Assembly: GCA_964548225.1 (NCBI GenBank)
Contig: CAZJQP010000002.1
Coordinates: 116,945 to 180,944 of the forward strand
Direction of reading: 5' to 3'
DNA from: CALMEH01 sp964548225
GTDB taxonomy: Bacteria > Acidobacteriota > Blastocatellia > Pyrinomonadales > Pyrinomonadaceae
Length of the DNA stretch: 64,000 nt
Shown: piece by piece, positions 25,121 to 34,040 of the stretch
Layout: every line of letters starts with the position of its first letter
Position numbering within the stretch: the stretch's first letter is position 1
Notes under the pieces: model-generated
The model's input: only the letters and a program-made list of their open reading frames with translations
Told to the model about the DNA's origin: nothing
Database searches by the model: none
Made by a program: the position numbers and the translations under genes

Positions 25121-26599
25121 ATGCCGAATTCTCCTGATAAAATTAATAGTGAAAATAATTCTAATAATGTTGATGCTTCTCCTTCAAAGCGGTTCTTTGT
25201 GGAGATGCTTACGAGAGATATTGAATTAAAAGATTCAATTCTTGATTTACTTGATAATTGTATTGATGGAATTGTCCGAACACAAAAGATAAAGAAAAAC
25301 TCAACAACCGATGTTAAAGACAAATATGAAGGCTTTTGGGCAAAAATTACTTGTGAAGAAAATCAATTTGTAATTCAAGATAACTGCGGCGGAATTGAAG
25401 AAAAAATTCTTAAAGAGAAAGCCTTTAAGTTAGGCAGGGATTTTAATGAACCAGCCTCTGACCTTGCAACTGTTGGCGTTTATGGAATTGGAATGAAAAG
25501 AGCCATTTTCAAAATGGGAATGGAATCAGTTGTAACTACTCATTACAAAGCAGGAAATATTGATGAAGCCTTTCAAGTAACAATAAGTCCTCAATGGATG
25601 AAAGCTGATAAAGAGTGGGGACTGCCATTATCAAATGTTTCAACAGACCTTATCGAAGTAGGCACGAAAATTGAGGTAAAGACCTTGAGAGAAAGCATTA
25701 AACAATCATTTTCGGATAGTTCAAATTTCATTAGCGAGCTGAGAGAAGAAATTGCAACTCATTATAGTCAAATTATGGAAATGGGGTTTGAAGTCTTCGT
25801 AAATGGAACTCCTGTTAAGCCTGTATCTACAAGAATGTTATTTGATGATGAAAAGGGAATTTCTCCATTTGTTTTTGTGGGGCAATTTAAAGATGTCGAA
25901 GTTGAATTAGTCGTTGGGTTATACCGAGAATTTCCTTCTGAAAAAGATGAAGAAGATGATTTAAAAGGAGATAGCGCACAAAAAATCAAATCGGGCTGGA
26001 CAATAATCATTAACGATAGGGTTGTTTTATATCAAGATAGAAGTATTCTAACCGGTTGGGGAGAAGCAAAAGTTCCTTCTTATCACGCCCAATTTAGCTC
26101 GATTGCAGGAATTGTAAATTTACACAGCACAAATCTTGAAAGTCTTCCATTAACCACAACTAAAAGAGGGCTAGATGCAAGTTCTCCTATCTATTTACAA
26201 ATCAAAAATATTATGCGTGACGGGCTAAAACAATTTACTGACTACACAAATAGCTGGAAAAGCCCAACAGTAGAGAGAAAATTGACTTTTAGTGATGTTA
26301 AATTGGTTAGTGTTTCAGATGTTGTGAATTTTGTCGCAAAACTTTCTGAGAAAAAAGGTAAAGACCAAAAAGTTAAAAGTTCAAAAGTTCAAGGAGAGTT
26401 AGAAGGAATAAAATATTCTCCACAACTCCCAAAACCTGAATCCGTAAAGTCTGACTTTAAAAGAATCTCCTTTGAACGAAAGAAACAAGATATTGAAGAT
26501 GTTTCAAAGTGGCTATTTGATGTTTCTGATAAGTCGCCCAAAGAAGTAGGTGAGAAATGTTTTGATGTGCAATTTCATAGAGCTAAGGCACTTTTATAA
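25121..26599 (+). CDS. GHKL ATPase (HSP90/MORC-like ATP-binding protein)
   Basis: A 492-residue protein with a full GHKL nucleotide fold. The N-box is DSILDLLDNCIDG (residues 38-50). The G1 box is IQDNCGGI (85-92). The G2 box is GVYGIGMKRAIFKMG (119-133). The arrangement is that of HATPase_c_3 proteins related to MORC and MutL. The C-terminal 200 residues are not recognised; no nuclease motif is visible. The gene is AT-rich and uses codons unlike its neighbours, so it was probably acquired. It lies 6 bp before the next gene. Bacterial MORC/MutL-like ATPases are known beside DNA methyltransferases in restriction-modification loci, which fits the Dcm gene here. Confidence 0.82.
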   Translation: MPNSPDKINSENNSNNVDASPSKRFFVEMLTRDIELKDSILDLLDNCIDGIVRTQKIKKNSTTDVKDKYEGFWAKITCEENQFVIQDNCGGIEEKILKEKAFKLGRDFNEPASDLATVGVYGIGMKRAIFKMGMESVVTTHYKAGNIDEAFQVTISPQWMKADKEWGLPLSNVSTDLIEVGTKIEVKTLRESIKQSFSDSSNFISELREEIATHYSQIMEMGFEVFVNGTPVKPVSTRMLFDDEKGISPFVFVGQFKDVEVELVVGLYREFPSEKDEEDDLKGDSAQKIKSGWTIIINDRVVLYQDRSILTGWGEAKVPSYHAQFSSIAGIVNLHSTNLESLPLTTTKRGLDASSPIYLQIKNIMRDGLKQFTDYTNSWKSPTVERKLTFSDVKLVSVSDVVNFVAKLSEKKGKDQKVKSSKVQGELEGIKYSPQLPKPESVKSDFKRISFERKKQDIEDVSKWLFDVSDKSPKEVGEKCFDVQFHRAKALL

Positions 26600-26605
26600 A
26601 AAACA

Positions 26606-27598
26606 ATGAGTGGAAGTCGAGTCCCTTATCATTTAAGACATAATAAAGCCATTGACCGCAATTTGTTTTTAGAATTGCTCACAATGATAAATCGTTATAC
26701 CAATGTAAGTAAATACACTTATGTTGGGTTTGGCGGTGCTTTCTTAGAAGATTTTAAGCTGATTCATAATCACACAGGAATTAAGTCAATGGTTTCCATT
26801 GAGCAAGAAGAAGAAGTTGTAAAACGACAAAAATTTAATTCTCCGGCGAAATGTATAAAATACCGACATATAAAAAGCGAGGAACTAATTGAAAATTTCG
26901 ATATAAATAAATCCGCAATAATTTGGCTTGATTATGCAAGTCCAAGAGAATTATCAGGACAACTGAATGAAATTCAAACTTTAGTTCCAAAATTAAAGAA
27001 CAATGACATTTTAAGGGTAACGCTTAACGCAAATCCTGCGACTCTTTTTCAAGAGAAAGATTTATCCGCAGGAGAAGATTTGAAAGAGCGGCGTTATGAA
27101 GTTTTAGAAGAACGGGCTGGTAATTATATGCTTGGCGAAGACAAAGATGAAATTACTACCCAACTGAATGCAACCAATTATCCGAAAATTCTTTGTCGAA
27201 TTTTAAAGTTTGCAATAAACAAGGGAATGGAGGGAAGACAATCATTCTTTCAACCTTTGACAGCATTTGCTTATAACGATTCATTTCATACGATGCTTAC
27301 ATTTTGCGGAATTGTCTTAGACCGAACTGATAAAAAAGAATTTCTTAAGAAAACGGGAATTAAAAAGTGGAAATTAAATTCTATGGATGGAATTGATACT
27401 CATAAAATAAATATCCCTGAACTTTCTATAAGAGAAAGGCTTTTTATAGATTCGTTACTTCCAAACTATTCGGCAGAGAGTATTTTGAGAAAACTTAAAT
27501 TTAATATCGGCAAAAATGAGGAAGAAACTTTAGAACAACTTAAAAACTATGTGAATTTCTATCGGCATTATCCTTATTTTTCAAAAGTGCTTCCTTAA
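26606..27598 (+). CDS. Methyltransferase-like protein of the GHKL cassette
   Basis: A 330-residue protein. TYVGFGGAFLEDF (38-50) looks like a SAM-binding motif I. SIEQEEE (64-70) fits the acidic end of beta-2. IIWLDYASPREL (105-116) fits motif IV. I do not recognise the family with certainty; it may be what databases call a putative O-methyltransferase. It starts 6 bp after the GHKL gene and shares its low GC, so the two are one operon. The C-terminal third is helical and charged and could bind protein or nucleic acid. It might be a second modifying enzyme or a pseudo-enzyme with a structural role. Its stop faces the Dcm stop across 9 bp. Confidence 0.55.
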   Translation: MSGSRVPYHLRHNKAIDRNLFLELLTMINRYTNVSKYTYVGFGGAFLEDFKLIHNHTGIKSMVSIEQEEEVVKRQKFNSPAKCIKYRHIKSEELIENFDINKSAIIWLDYASPRELSGQLNEIQTLVPKLKNNDILRVTLNANPATLFQEKDLSAGEDLKERRYEVLEERAGNYMLGEDKDEITTQLNATNYPKILCRILKFAINKGMEGRQSFFQPLTAFAYNDSFHTMLTFCGIVLDRTDKKEFLKKTGIKKWKLNSMDGIDTHKINIPELSIRERLFIDSLLPNYSAESILRKLKFNIGKNEEETLEQLKNYVNFYRHYPYFSKVLP

Positions 27599-27607
27599 AA
27601 AGCAAAA

Positions 27608-28732
27608 TTATTTGAGTTTCTCGAAAATTTTTGTTAGCAAATATTCGGCAACAATTGGACTAACGCTATTTCCGATTTGCCGAAAAGAATGCCATTTAGT
27701 TGGATTGAAAACAAACCAATCAGGAAAACCTTGTAATCTTGCCGCTTCTCTTGGCGTAATAACTCTTGGCTGACTAAAATGAATCGGACGAACAGATTGA
27801 CGGCTTCCTTTGTCTTTTCCTGTGCCTGCAAGAATCGTTGGACAAAACCCATCTTCTTTCAATCTTTTCCCTCTTGATACCGGGTCAGTTTCTCCTTGCT
27901 TTAAGGAAGCGAATCTCTCCTCCGTTTTTTGCAAATGTTTTGTTCCTAAGCAACCTGAAACCTCTTTATTATCTTGGTATCGCTCAATCGCTTTAACATC
28001 GCCAACACTTTTGGGAATATGATTTGATATTCGTTCAGTATAATAGTTTAATTCTGAAAAATCGCTGAAATTTCTCCAACTTTCAGGCTCGGTTTGCCAA
28101 TCAGATTCAATCTCAATTGGTAATCCTTCCAGAGCGTTTTTAACTAATACAGTTGGTAAATCAGAAGATGGTTTAAAGTCTTCAGCAGACAAATTATCAA
28201 GGCTATTTTGACGATAGCCTATAAAAAAAATTCTTCTCCTCGTAGTTGGCGCACCATATTCATTAGCTTTTACTTCGATAGGCTCAAACAATACATAATC
28301 ATCTCGAATCAAGTCGAAAGCCATATTTAATATACGAGAATATTTCGGATTTAAAATGCCGGGAACATTCTCTGCAAGAAAAAATTTTGGCTGAGTTTCT
28401 TTAACTAGGCGAAAAAAATCAGAAAAAAGAGTATTCCGAGCATCATTTTTATCGCGCCATCCTAAAGTGCTGAACCCTTGACAAGGCGGTCCACCAATTA
28501 AACCAGCTAATCCGCCTTTTGAAATATTTGTTGCTTCTAAAAGGTCACTGCCTTTTAATTTGCTTACGTCTTTTTCTAAATGTAAGGTGTTAGGAAAGTT
28601 AATTTCGTGTGTATTTATAGCGATTTTATCATTTTCAACTACCGCGCTAAGTTCAAATCCGGCACGAACAGCTCCCAAACTTATGCCGCCAACCCCTGAA
28701 AAGAGGTCAATAACTTTAGGTTTATTTTCCAT
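27608..28732 (-). CDS. DNA (cytosine-5-)-methyltransferase
   Basis: A 374-residue C5 cytosine methyltransferase with all main motifs. Motif I is DLFSGVGGISLG (9-20). Motif IV is GGPPCQGFSTLGW, with the catalytic Cys at 84. Motif VI is AENVPGIL. Motif IX and X elements are PREAARLQGFPDWF and QIGNSVSP. The target-recognition region lies around residues 200-300, and its specificity cannot be read from sequence. It is convergent with the GHKL/methyltransferase-like pair and equally AT-rich. No separate restriction enzyme is seen nearby. It is either an orphan methylase or the modification arm of a GHKL-based system. Confidence 0.95.
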   Translation of the reverse strand: MENKPKVIDLFSGVGGISLGAVRAGFELSAVVENDKIAINTHEINFPNTLHLEKDVSKLKGSDLLEATNISKGGLAGLIGGPPCQGFSTLGWRDKNDARNTLFSDFFRLVKETQPKFFLAENVPGILNPKYSRILNMAFDLIRDDYVLFEPIEVKANEYGAPTTRRRIFFIGYRQNSLDNLSAEDFKPSSDLPTVLVKNALEGLPIEIESDWQTEPESWRNFSDFSELNYYTERISNHIPKSVGDVKAIERYQDNKEVSGCLGTKHLQKTEERFASLKQGETDPVSRGKRLKEDGFCPTILAGTGKDKGSRQSVRPIHFSQPRVITPREAARLQGFPDWFVFNPTKWHSFRQIGNSVSPIVAEYLLTKIFEKLK

Positions 28733-28822
28733 CTTTTAAAATATAATCTAAAATTTCATTTTTGTCGAGCGTGAAAATAAGAAAATGTCAAGTCATATTA
28801 AATTTAATCTTTCCTGTGGTTT

Positions 28823-28872
28823 TTAGGAAAAAGAAAAAGAAAAGAGCAAACTTTCGCTTGCCCTTTTCTTTT
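28823..28872 (-). terminator. Terminator after the FN3-like gene (- strand)
   Basis: Read on the - strand, GGGCAAGCGAAAGTTTGCTC is followed by TTTTCTTTTTCTTTTT, a stem with a T-rich tail. It lies 46 bp beyond the stop of the FN3-like gene. A GGCAGAAACCCGCGCG hairpin arm lies between them. Confidence 0.65.
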
Positions 28873-28917
28873 GCACCCTTGCTGACGCGCGGGTTTCTGC
28901 CTTTTGATTGAAACATT

Positions 28918-29526
28918 TTAATAAACAACGGCGGTGTTGCTGAATGTGCTTTCTTGGTCGTGGCGTTGGGCTTTGACGCGGTAGAACATTCTTGCGCCGG
29001 GTGTTTGGTTTTTGTGGGCGAATTTTTGTTTTGTGGTCGTGCCGACAAAGCTGAAATTCGCTTCCGATTCCAAACGTCCTTCGATGATATAGACGGTGTT
29101 TGGTTTGTTGCCGTTTTTGTTCCATTTCAGTTCGTTGTTGCCGTTGGAAAAGCCGTTGGCAACGAGATTGATTGGTTGTTGCGGCGTGGAACTCGTCGGA
29201 ATTCCGTCGTTTGCGTCAAATCCAGCCAGTTCGATAAGACTTGTCGGGATGTTTTCGTCGGCTTTGAAAATTTTGTTGTAAAAAGCCACTTTTTTCATCG
29301 CATCCCGACGTTTTTGGCGCAAATTGGCGGTCTTTGACTGCTTTAATTCGTCGGCTGACTGTTTTTCGGTCAAGGCGGTGTTGTGTCCCGTCTGGAGTCC
29401 GAGCATTTCGAGAACTTGGTCATTGCTGACATTTAACTCGACCTTATTGGCTTCGATTACGGTATTAAAATTTTCCAGCCAAACAGAAAATTCCGCGTCC
29501 GACATTCTGTATAAATTACTTATCAT
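28918..29526 (-). CDS. Hypothetical protein with C-terminal FN3-like domain (paralogue A)
   Basis: A 202-residue protein with no signal peptide. The N-terminal half is helical (FSVWLENFNTVIEANKVEL, then LRQKRRDAMKKVAFYN). The C-terminal half looks like a fibronectin type III domain (NTVYIIEGRLESEANFSFVG ending YRVKAQRHDQESTFSNTAVV). The same two-part build is seen in the protein at 50210-50869, so these are paralogues. In both, the stop codon is followed at once by a GGCAGAAAC hairpin arm and the upstream DNA is very AT-rich. The function is unknown; cytoplasmic location is likely. Confidence 0.7.
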   Translation of the reverse strand: MISNLYRMSDAEFSVWLENFNTVIEANKVELNVSNDQVLEMLGLQTGHNTALTEKQSADELKQSKTANLRQKRRDAMKKVAFYNKIFKADENIPTSLIELAGFDANDGIPTSSTPQQPINLVANGFSNGNNELKWNKNGNKPNTVYIIEGRLESEANFSFVGTTTKQKFAHKNQTPGARMFYRVKAQRHDQESTFSNTAVVY

Positions 29527-29654
29527 AGTTATTATTTCCTCTCTATCAAAAATCTAAACTCTGCCTTGCGGCTTTGTTCATCTGCTAGAACATTTGGCGA
29601 AGAGCTTTCTTGCATTTTTTTTTGAAAAAGTGAAATTTTTTTTGAAAAAAATAA

Positions 29655-29885
29655 ATTAAAAATGATTTTTATTGAATTAAAAGTCATTTTTAATTCGTAA
29701 AAAGTCATTTTTAATTCAATAAAAATGATTTTTAATTCGTAAAAAATGATTTTTAATTCGTAAAAAATGATTTTTAATTCGTAAAAAGTCATTTTTAATT
29801 CGTAAAAAGTCATTTTTAATTAAGACAATTTCATTTTTAATTGATAAAAAGTCATTTTTAATTCAATAAAAATCATTTTTAATTT
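29655..29885. repeat. AT-rich tandem array, 21-22 bp period
   Basis: About ten units of the form GTCATTTTTAATTCGTAAAA fill the region upstream of the FN3-like gene. Each unit contains the dyad GAATTAAAAATGA facing TCATTTTTAATTC in neighbouring units. An apparent reading frame on the - strand gives a seven-residue repeat (MTFYELK) but has no RBS or complexity, so I treat it as non-coding. It may be a DNA-bending or protein-binding array. Confidence 0.8.
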
Positions 29886-29890
29886 CAACT

Positions 29891-30016
29891 AAAGGCAGAA
29901 ACACGACCGTGAGGGAGTGTGTTAAGTCGGTAAAACTCTCAACACACTCCCTCACGGTCGTGTTTCTGCCTTTGAAATCCTCAACACACTCCTTAACAGT
30001 CGTGTTTCTGCCTTTG
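29891..30016. repeat. Hairpin-family copy with an extra right arm
   Basis: A complete hairpin (29891-29973, arms with CGACCGTGAGGGAGTG / CACTCCCTCACGGTCG) is followed by a second right arm (29983-30015) of the other subtype, CACTCCTTAACAGTCG. Two subtypes therefore stand side by side. Confidence 0.85.
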
Positions 30017-30113
30017 AAAAACATATTTCCTGCGGTTTCCGAAAATTTTCGCAAAAAATTACGCAAAAAAATTTTCCGTGAAATGTCTTTTCTGCAAGGA
30101 AGGTGAGAACGAT

Positions 30114-31025
30114 ATGAAAAGATGTCAGGAATGTAATTTTCAACACGAGAGTTTATTGGATAATTGTTGGCAGTGCGGTTCGCGCAATGTTGTTTGGGCA
30201 AATATGCCGCAAAGTCAGCAGGCAACAGAGTTTTATAATTATAATCGAAGCGAAACGCCGACGGTTTTTGCCGCGCAGTTTAACCAAAATCAAAACACGA
30301 ACGGCTATAATTATGCGACGAACAATTTTCAAGCCGCGCCGCAAAAATCTGCGTTTGGAAACAAAATCTTTTTGGGCGTGGCGGCGATTTTTACGTTTTT
30401 GCTTCTTTTTACGGGTGTCGGCGCGGCGACTTATTTTAAGTTACGAGCGGGTATGACATCACCTAAGCCTATTTCTCCGAAAATCGAAAGTGTTAAAGAA
30501 ACCGAAATCGTCAAAAAGGAAGAAAAGAAAGAAGAAACGACGGTTAATAAAAATAATACGAACAGCGGCAATAGCGATAATTTAAAGTTGTCGGGAACTT
30601 CGATTTCAAGCAAATCAACCAATCGCAACACCCGCGAAAGCGCGGATTTTGAAAAAATGTGGGTTGATTATAACGTCAAAGAAAACGGACGTTTGGGAAT
30701 GCGGATTCACGTTAAATTCAAAACCTATAATATGAAAAATATGCGCTCGTATTTGGGAATTTACTTTGAAAAACGCAACGGCACAATGCTCAAGACGAAA
30801 AACAAAAAATTTGCCAGCACCGACGGACAAGTGGCGATTTATAAATTCATTACGCCGGCTTACGATGCGACGGTTTATGATGATGTCGAGCTTTTTATGC
30901 CCTACGACGAACTGAATCTCGGTCGCGGCAAGTTTAATTTAACAATGTCTGTTGACGTGATTTACGAAAAAGGCGGCTTGATTGACCATCTGAACGATTA
31001 CGATTTTATCTACGAAGAGAAGTAG
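30114..31025 (+). CDS. Zinc-ribbon membrane protein, function unknown
   Basis: About 303 residues. The N-terminus is a zinc ribbon, CQEC (4-7) and CWQC (19-22), on the cytoplasmic side. A Gln/Asn-rich linker leads to one transmembrane helix (FLGVAAIFTFLLLFTGVGAA). A charged Glu/Lys linker and a beta-rich C-terminal domain (MWVDYNVKENGRLGMRIHVK) follow. The ATG at 30114 is chosen because GGAAGGTGAG lies just upstream; a GTG at 30078 would add another CxxC. The periplasmic domain has the look of a secreted DUF. It is followed by a long purine-rich hairpin and the convergent PilT gene. Confidence 0.65.
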   Translation: MKRCQECNFQHESLLDNCWQCGSRNVVWANMPQSQQATEFYNYNRSETPTVFAAQFNQNQNTNGYNYATNNFQAAPQKSAFGNKIFLGVAAIFTFLLLFTGVGAATYFKLRAGMTSPKPISPKIESVKETEIVKKEEKKEETTVNKNNTNSGNSDNLKLSGTSISSKSTNRNTRESADFEKMWVDYNVKENGRLGMRIHVKFKTYNMKNMRSYLGIYFEKRNGTMLKTKNKKFASTDGQVAIYKFITPAYDATVYDDVELFMPYDELNLGRGKFNLTMSVDVIYEKGGLIDHLNDYDFIYEEK

Positions 31026-31160
31026 TTTTTAGAAGAGGAGAAAAGGAGAAGAGGAGAAAGGGAGAAGAGGAGAAAAGGAGAAGAGGAGAAGGGGAGAAAG
31101 GGAGATTGGTTGCAAAATCTCTCCTTCTCCTCTTCTCCTTTTCTCCTTTTCTCCTTTTCT
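31026..31160. repeat. Purine/pyrimidine stuttered hairpin between convergent genes
   Basis: About ten copies of GGAGAAAAGGAGAAGA on the left face CTCCTTCTCCTCTTCTCC-type copies on the right. The long GA/CT tract could form a slipped hairpin or triplex DNA. It is a plausible bidirectional terminator between the zinc-ribbon and PilT genes. Confidence 0.8.
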
Positions 31161-31163
31161 CAA

Positions 31164-33110
31164 TTAAATACGAAAACCGCCGCGTGTGAGAAGCGATTCG
31201 ATGCCGATTTTATCAACGGCTTTGAGATAGGCATCACGCGGTTCGACTAATCCTTTTTGAACAAGCGCGAAAAGTGCATCATTTAGCATTACCATTCCGT
31301 TTGCTTTGCCGGTTTGCATTGCCGAAGGAATTTGGAAGGTTTTGCCTTCGCGGATGAGATTTGAAATCGCCGGAGTTACGATGAGAACTTCGAGCGCGGC
31401 AACCCGTCCGCCGCCTTTTTTCGGCAGAAGTGTTTGCGCGATAACGCCTTTTAAGGATTCCGACAACATTACGCGGATTTGTTGTTGTCTATCGGCGGGA
31501 AATTGGTCAATGATGCGGTCAACCGTCGAACACGCCGTCGTTGTGTGCAAAGTTCCGAAAACAAGGTGTCCGGTTTCGGCGGTTTCAATCGCAATCGAAA
31601 TCGTTTCGAGGTCGCGCATTTCACCAACCAACAAAATATCAGGGTCTTCGCGCAAAGCCGCCCGAAGCGCGTCTTTGAATGAATCGGTGTGGTTGTGAAC
31701 TTCGCGCTGATTTACCAGACATTTTTGATTTTCGTGTGTAAATTCAATCGGGTCTTCAATCGTAATAATATGGTCTTCGCGGGTTTTATTGATATGGTCA
31801 ACCATCGCGCAGAGCGTTGTTGATTTTCCCGAACCTGTTGGACCTGTTACAACGACTAAACCTTTCGACAATTCGCAAAGATTCATAATCGCTTGCGAAA
31901 GTCCAAGCTGTTCCGCCGTGAGAATTTTCGTCGGAATGATGCGGAAAACGCCGCCCATTCCTTTTCTATCCATAAAAATATTGGCGCGAAAACGTGCGAG
32001 ATTTGGAATTTCGTAAGCAAAATCGGAATCGTTGCGCCGCGAAAATTCTTCTTGATTTTTGTCGGGCATTATCGAAGTCAAAAGTTGTTTCATCACTTCG
32101 GGCGAAAGCGTTTGTTCGTTTGAGGGAAGAACTTGCATCTTTCCGTCTTTGCGAACCATCGGCGGCATCGAAACGCTTAAATGCAAATCGCTTGCGCCAA
32201 TCTGCGCCATTTGATGAAACATCGCATCCATTCGCGCTTTCATCGCCGGATTTGCGGCGGCGGGAACAAATGCCGCTTCTGTTGCCGGTGTTTGTGGAAT
32301 ATATTGCGGCGGCGGCGGCGTTTGAAAAATCGGCTGAGGTTGATAGTTTTGAGTTTGCGGATAATTTTGCGGTTCTTGCGGTGAATAAAAAGAAGTCGAA
32401 AAATCGTTTTGCGGTGGAATATATTCGCTTGCCGCAGGTAGAAAATCATTGCGTTTTGCCGGCGGTTCGTAAGTCGAATTATCGGAAAAAGTTGTAACAA
32501 ATTCGGGCGAATTTACCGGCACGGTTTCAACTTGCGGAATTTGATAAGAATCGTCTGCATAACCCGAAACTTCTTCGATTTCAATTTCCATCGGCACGGC
32601 AGAATAATTTTGCATCGGTTGAGTTTCGTTTTGATATGCAAGCGACGAACTTTCAATTGAATAATTTGTCGGCGGTTCGGAAACTATCGTGTGGTTAAAT
32701 GTCGGCAACGGATTGATTTCAGGTGTTCCTTGCTCAATCGGATACACGCCCAAACCGCTCAAAGGCGGTTCGCTTTCGTGTTGTGCCGCGTTGTCGTTTG
32801 GATATTCGGCAAGCACGGGGCGAATCGTTACCATAAATCCGGCAGGGGATTTTTTTACTTGAAAACTAAAATCGCCGAGCGTATTGTTATGCACGAATTC
32901 GATTTCCTGCTTGTTCGGCAACTGCATTTTCACCGGAGTCGGAATCAGCGGAAAAATCAAAGTGCTGATTTGTGTGCCGAGCATCGGCGAATTGGCAACA
33001 TCAATCGAACCGTTTTCCGAAACAATATACGGATTTCTATTCGGTTCGAGATGCAGTTCGTAGCTGAACGTAGATACAAGTGTTTGTAGATATTCGTTAA
33101 GTTTTTCCAT
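31164..33110 (-). CDS. PilT-like type IV pilus retraction ATPase with long N-terminal extension
   Basis: About 648 residues. The last 350 match PilT: MFHQMAQIGASDLHLSVSMP (start of the motor), RFRANIF, the Walker A GPTGSGKSTTLCAMVDH, the Asp box ITIEDPIEF, Walker B ILLVGEMRDLETI and the His box GHLVFGTLHTTTA. PilT hydrolyses ATP to retract pili for twitching. The first 290 residues are extra: a small folded segment (FSYELHLEPNRNPYIVSENG) plus a long Pro/Gln-rich linker. The start was placed at ATG 33110 rather than at TTG 33164. No other pilus gene is in the window. Confidence 0.88.
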   Translation of the reverse strand: MEKLNEYLQTLVSTFSYELHLEPNRNPYIVSENGSIDVANSPMLGTQISTLIFPLIPTPVKMQLPNKQEIEFVHNNTLGDFSFQVKKSPAGFMVTIRPVLAEYPNDNAAQHESEPPLSGLGVYPIEQGTPEINPLPTFNHTIVSEPPTNYSIESSSLAYQNETQPMQNYSAVPMEIEIEEVSGYADDSYQIPQVETVPVNSPEFVTTFSDNSTYEPPAKRNDFLPAASEYIPPQNDFSTSFYSPQEPQNYPQTQNYQPQPIFQTPPPPQYIPQTPATEAAFVPAAANPAMKARMDAMFHQMAQIGASDLHLSVSMPPMVRKDGKMQVLPSNEQTLSPEVMKQLLTSIMPDKNQEEFSRRNDSDFAYEIPNLARFRANIFMDRKGMGGVFRIIPTKILTAEQLGLSQAIMNLCELSKGLVVVTGPTGSGKSTTLCAMVDHINKTREDHIITIEDPIEFTHENQKCLVNQREVHNHTDSFKDALRAALREDPDILLVGEMRDLETISIAIETAETGHLVFGTLHTTTACSTVDRIIDQFPADRQQQIRVMLSESLKGVIAQTLLPKKGGGRVAALEVLIVTPAISNLIREGKTFQIPSAMQTGKANGMVMLNDALFALVQKGLVEPRDAYLKAVDKIGIESLLTRGGFRI

Positions 33111-33261
33111 CAGAAATTTTGGAGATTGGTGGAGTTGAGAATGAGCCTCAGAAAAATGACTCAAATAAAGATTATCACAAATAAACGATGTTTGTCATCA
33201 GTTTTTTATAATTCGAGATTCAAGATTAGACAACTTTCCAAAATAAAAGCGAAGATTTTTT

Positions 33262-33372
33262 CAACGCAAAGACGCAAAGACGCAAAGGCGCAAAGATTTA
33301 TTGATTATTTGGCTGAAAAATCTCGCGCCGAAAAAAAATAAATTTTCAAAACTTTGCGTCTTTGCGTTAAAA
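33262..33372. repeat. CGCAAAGA tandem repeat with inverted partner
   Basis: Words CGCAAAGACGCAAAG are repeated at 33265-33297. The complement CTTTGCGTCTTTGCGTT stands at 33353-33370. The spacer carries no convincing gene. The region from 33111 to 33622 otherwise holds only this element and the hairpin at 33451-33534. Confidence 0.7.
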
Positions 33373-33450
33373 TCTTTAACCCGCACATTTGCAGACGGTT
33401 ATTTTGGAAAGTTGTCTATTTAGAGCATATTTTGAATGAGCGTATAGCAA

Positions 33451-33534
33451 AAAAGGCAGAACCACGACTGTCAAGGAGTGTGTCAAAACGCTCAACCATC
33501 AACACACTCCTTTAACAGTCGTGTTTCTGCCCTT
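33451..33534. repeat. Hairpin-family copy
   Basis: The left arm AAAAGGCAGAACCACGACTG and then TCAAGGAGTGTGT face ACACACTCCTTTAACAGTCG and then TGTTTCTGCC. There are two small mismatches between the arms. Free intergenic copy. Confidence 0.85.
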
Positions 33535-33622
33535 GATTTCTAATCCTACACTCAACTCAAATCTGCTCTAAGATTCAAGATTGGAAGCGGGAAATCTTGA
33601 ATCTTAAATTTTGAATCTTGAA

Positions 33623-34030
33623 TTATTGTTCGTAAAGAGAAATTCCCAGACCGAACTTGGCGCAAGCTCGTCGGAGAGCCATACTTTCGGCATTTGAACT
33701 TGAATCTCCATATTTATCGTGCATTTCGTCTTCTTGTCCGGTTGCCTCACGATAAACAACGCCTTCCAAACACGGAATCGAAAGGCGAATCGTCAAAATC
33801 AATTTTCCGCCAATCGAATCAACACGGCGGATTTCATAACACCAACCGGGCGCGTAATGGTCGAGATATTTCACGGCATCATACCAAGAAATATATTCGA
33901 TTGTTTTGCCGCCTTGCTTGCGCGTTCGCAGATGTCGTTTGGCAACGGGTTTTGATAAATCTTTAACAATATCGCGGATTGAGCGCAATTCTTCGGAGAT
34001 AATTTCTTCGGTGATTTTTTCTTCAGTCAT
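33623..34030 (-). CDS. Rad52/Rad22-like single-strand annealing protein
   Basis: A 135-residue protein. YISWYDAVKYLDHYAPGWCY, VVYREATGQEDE and SSSNAESMALRRACAKFGLG form the Rad52/DdrA-type core, which binds single-stranded DNA and anneals complementary strands. Such short proteins occur in phages (Sak-type) and in free chromosomal form. Here there are no phage neighbours; on one side lies the hairpin and on the other a MITE-like element. A role in repair of strand breaks is likely. The annealing activity is inferred from the family. Confidence 0.78.
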   Translation of the reverse strand: MTEEKITEEIISEELRSIRDIVKDLSKPVAKRHLRTRKQGGKTIEYISWYDAVKYLDHYAPGWCYEIRRVDSIGGKLILTIRLSIPCLEGVVYREATGQEDEMHDKYGDSSSNAESMALRRACAKFGLGISLYEQ

Positions 34031-34040
34031 AAAAGTTTAA

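Noticed and set aside
29532..29813. Protein with MTFYELK heptads on the - strand
   Set aside because: It is a by-product of the 21-bp AT-rich array; there is no RBS and no complexity outside the repeat.
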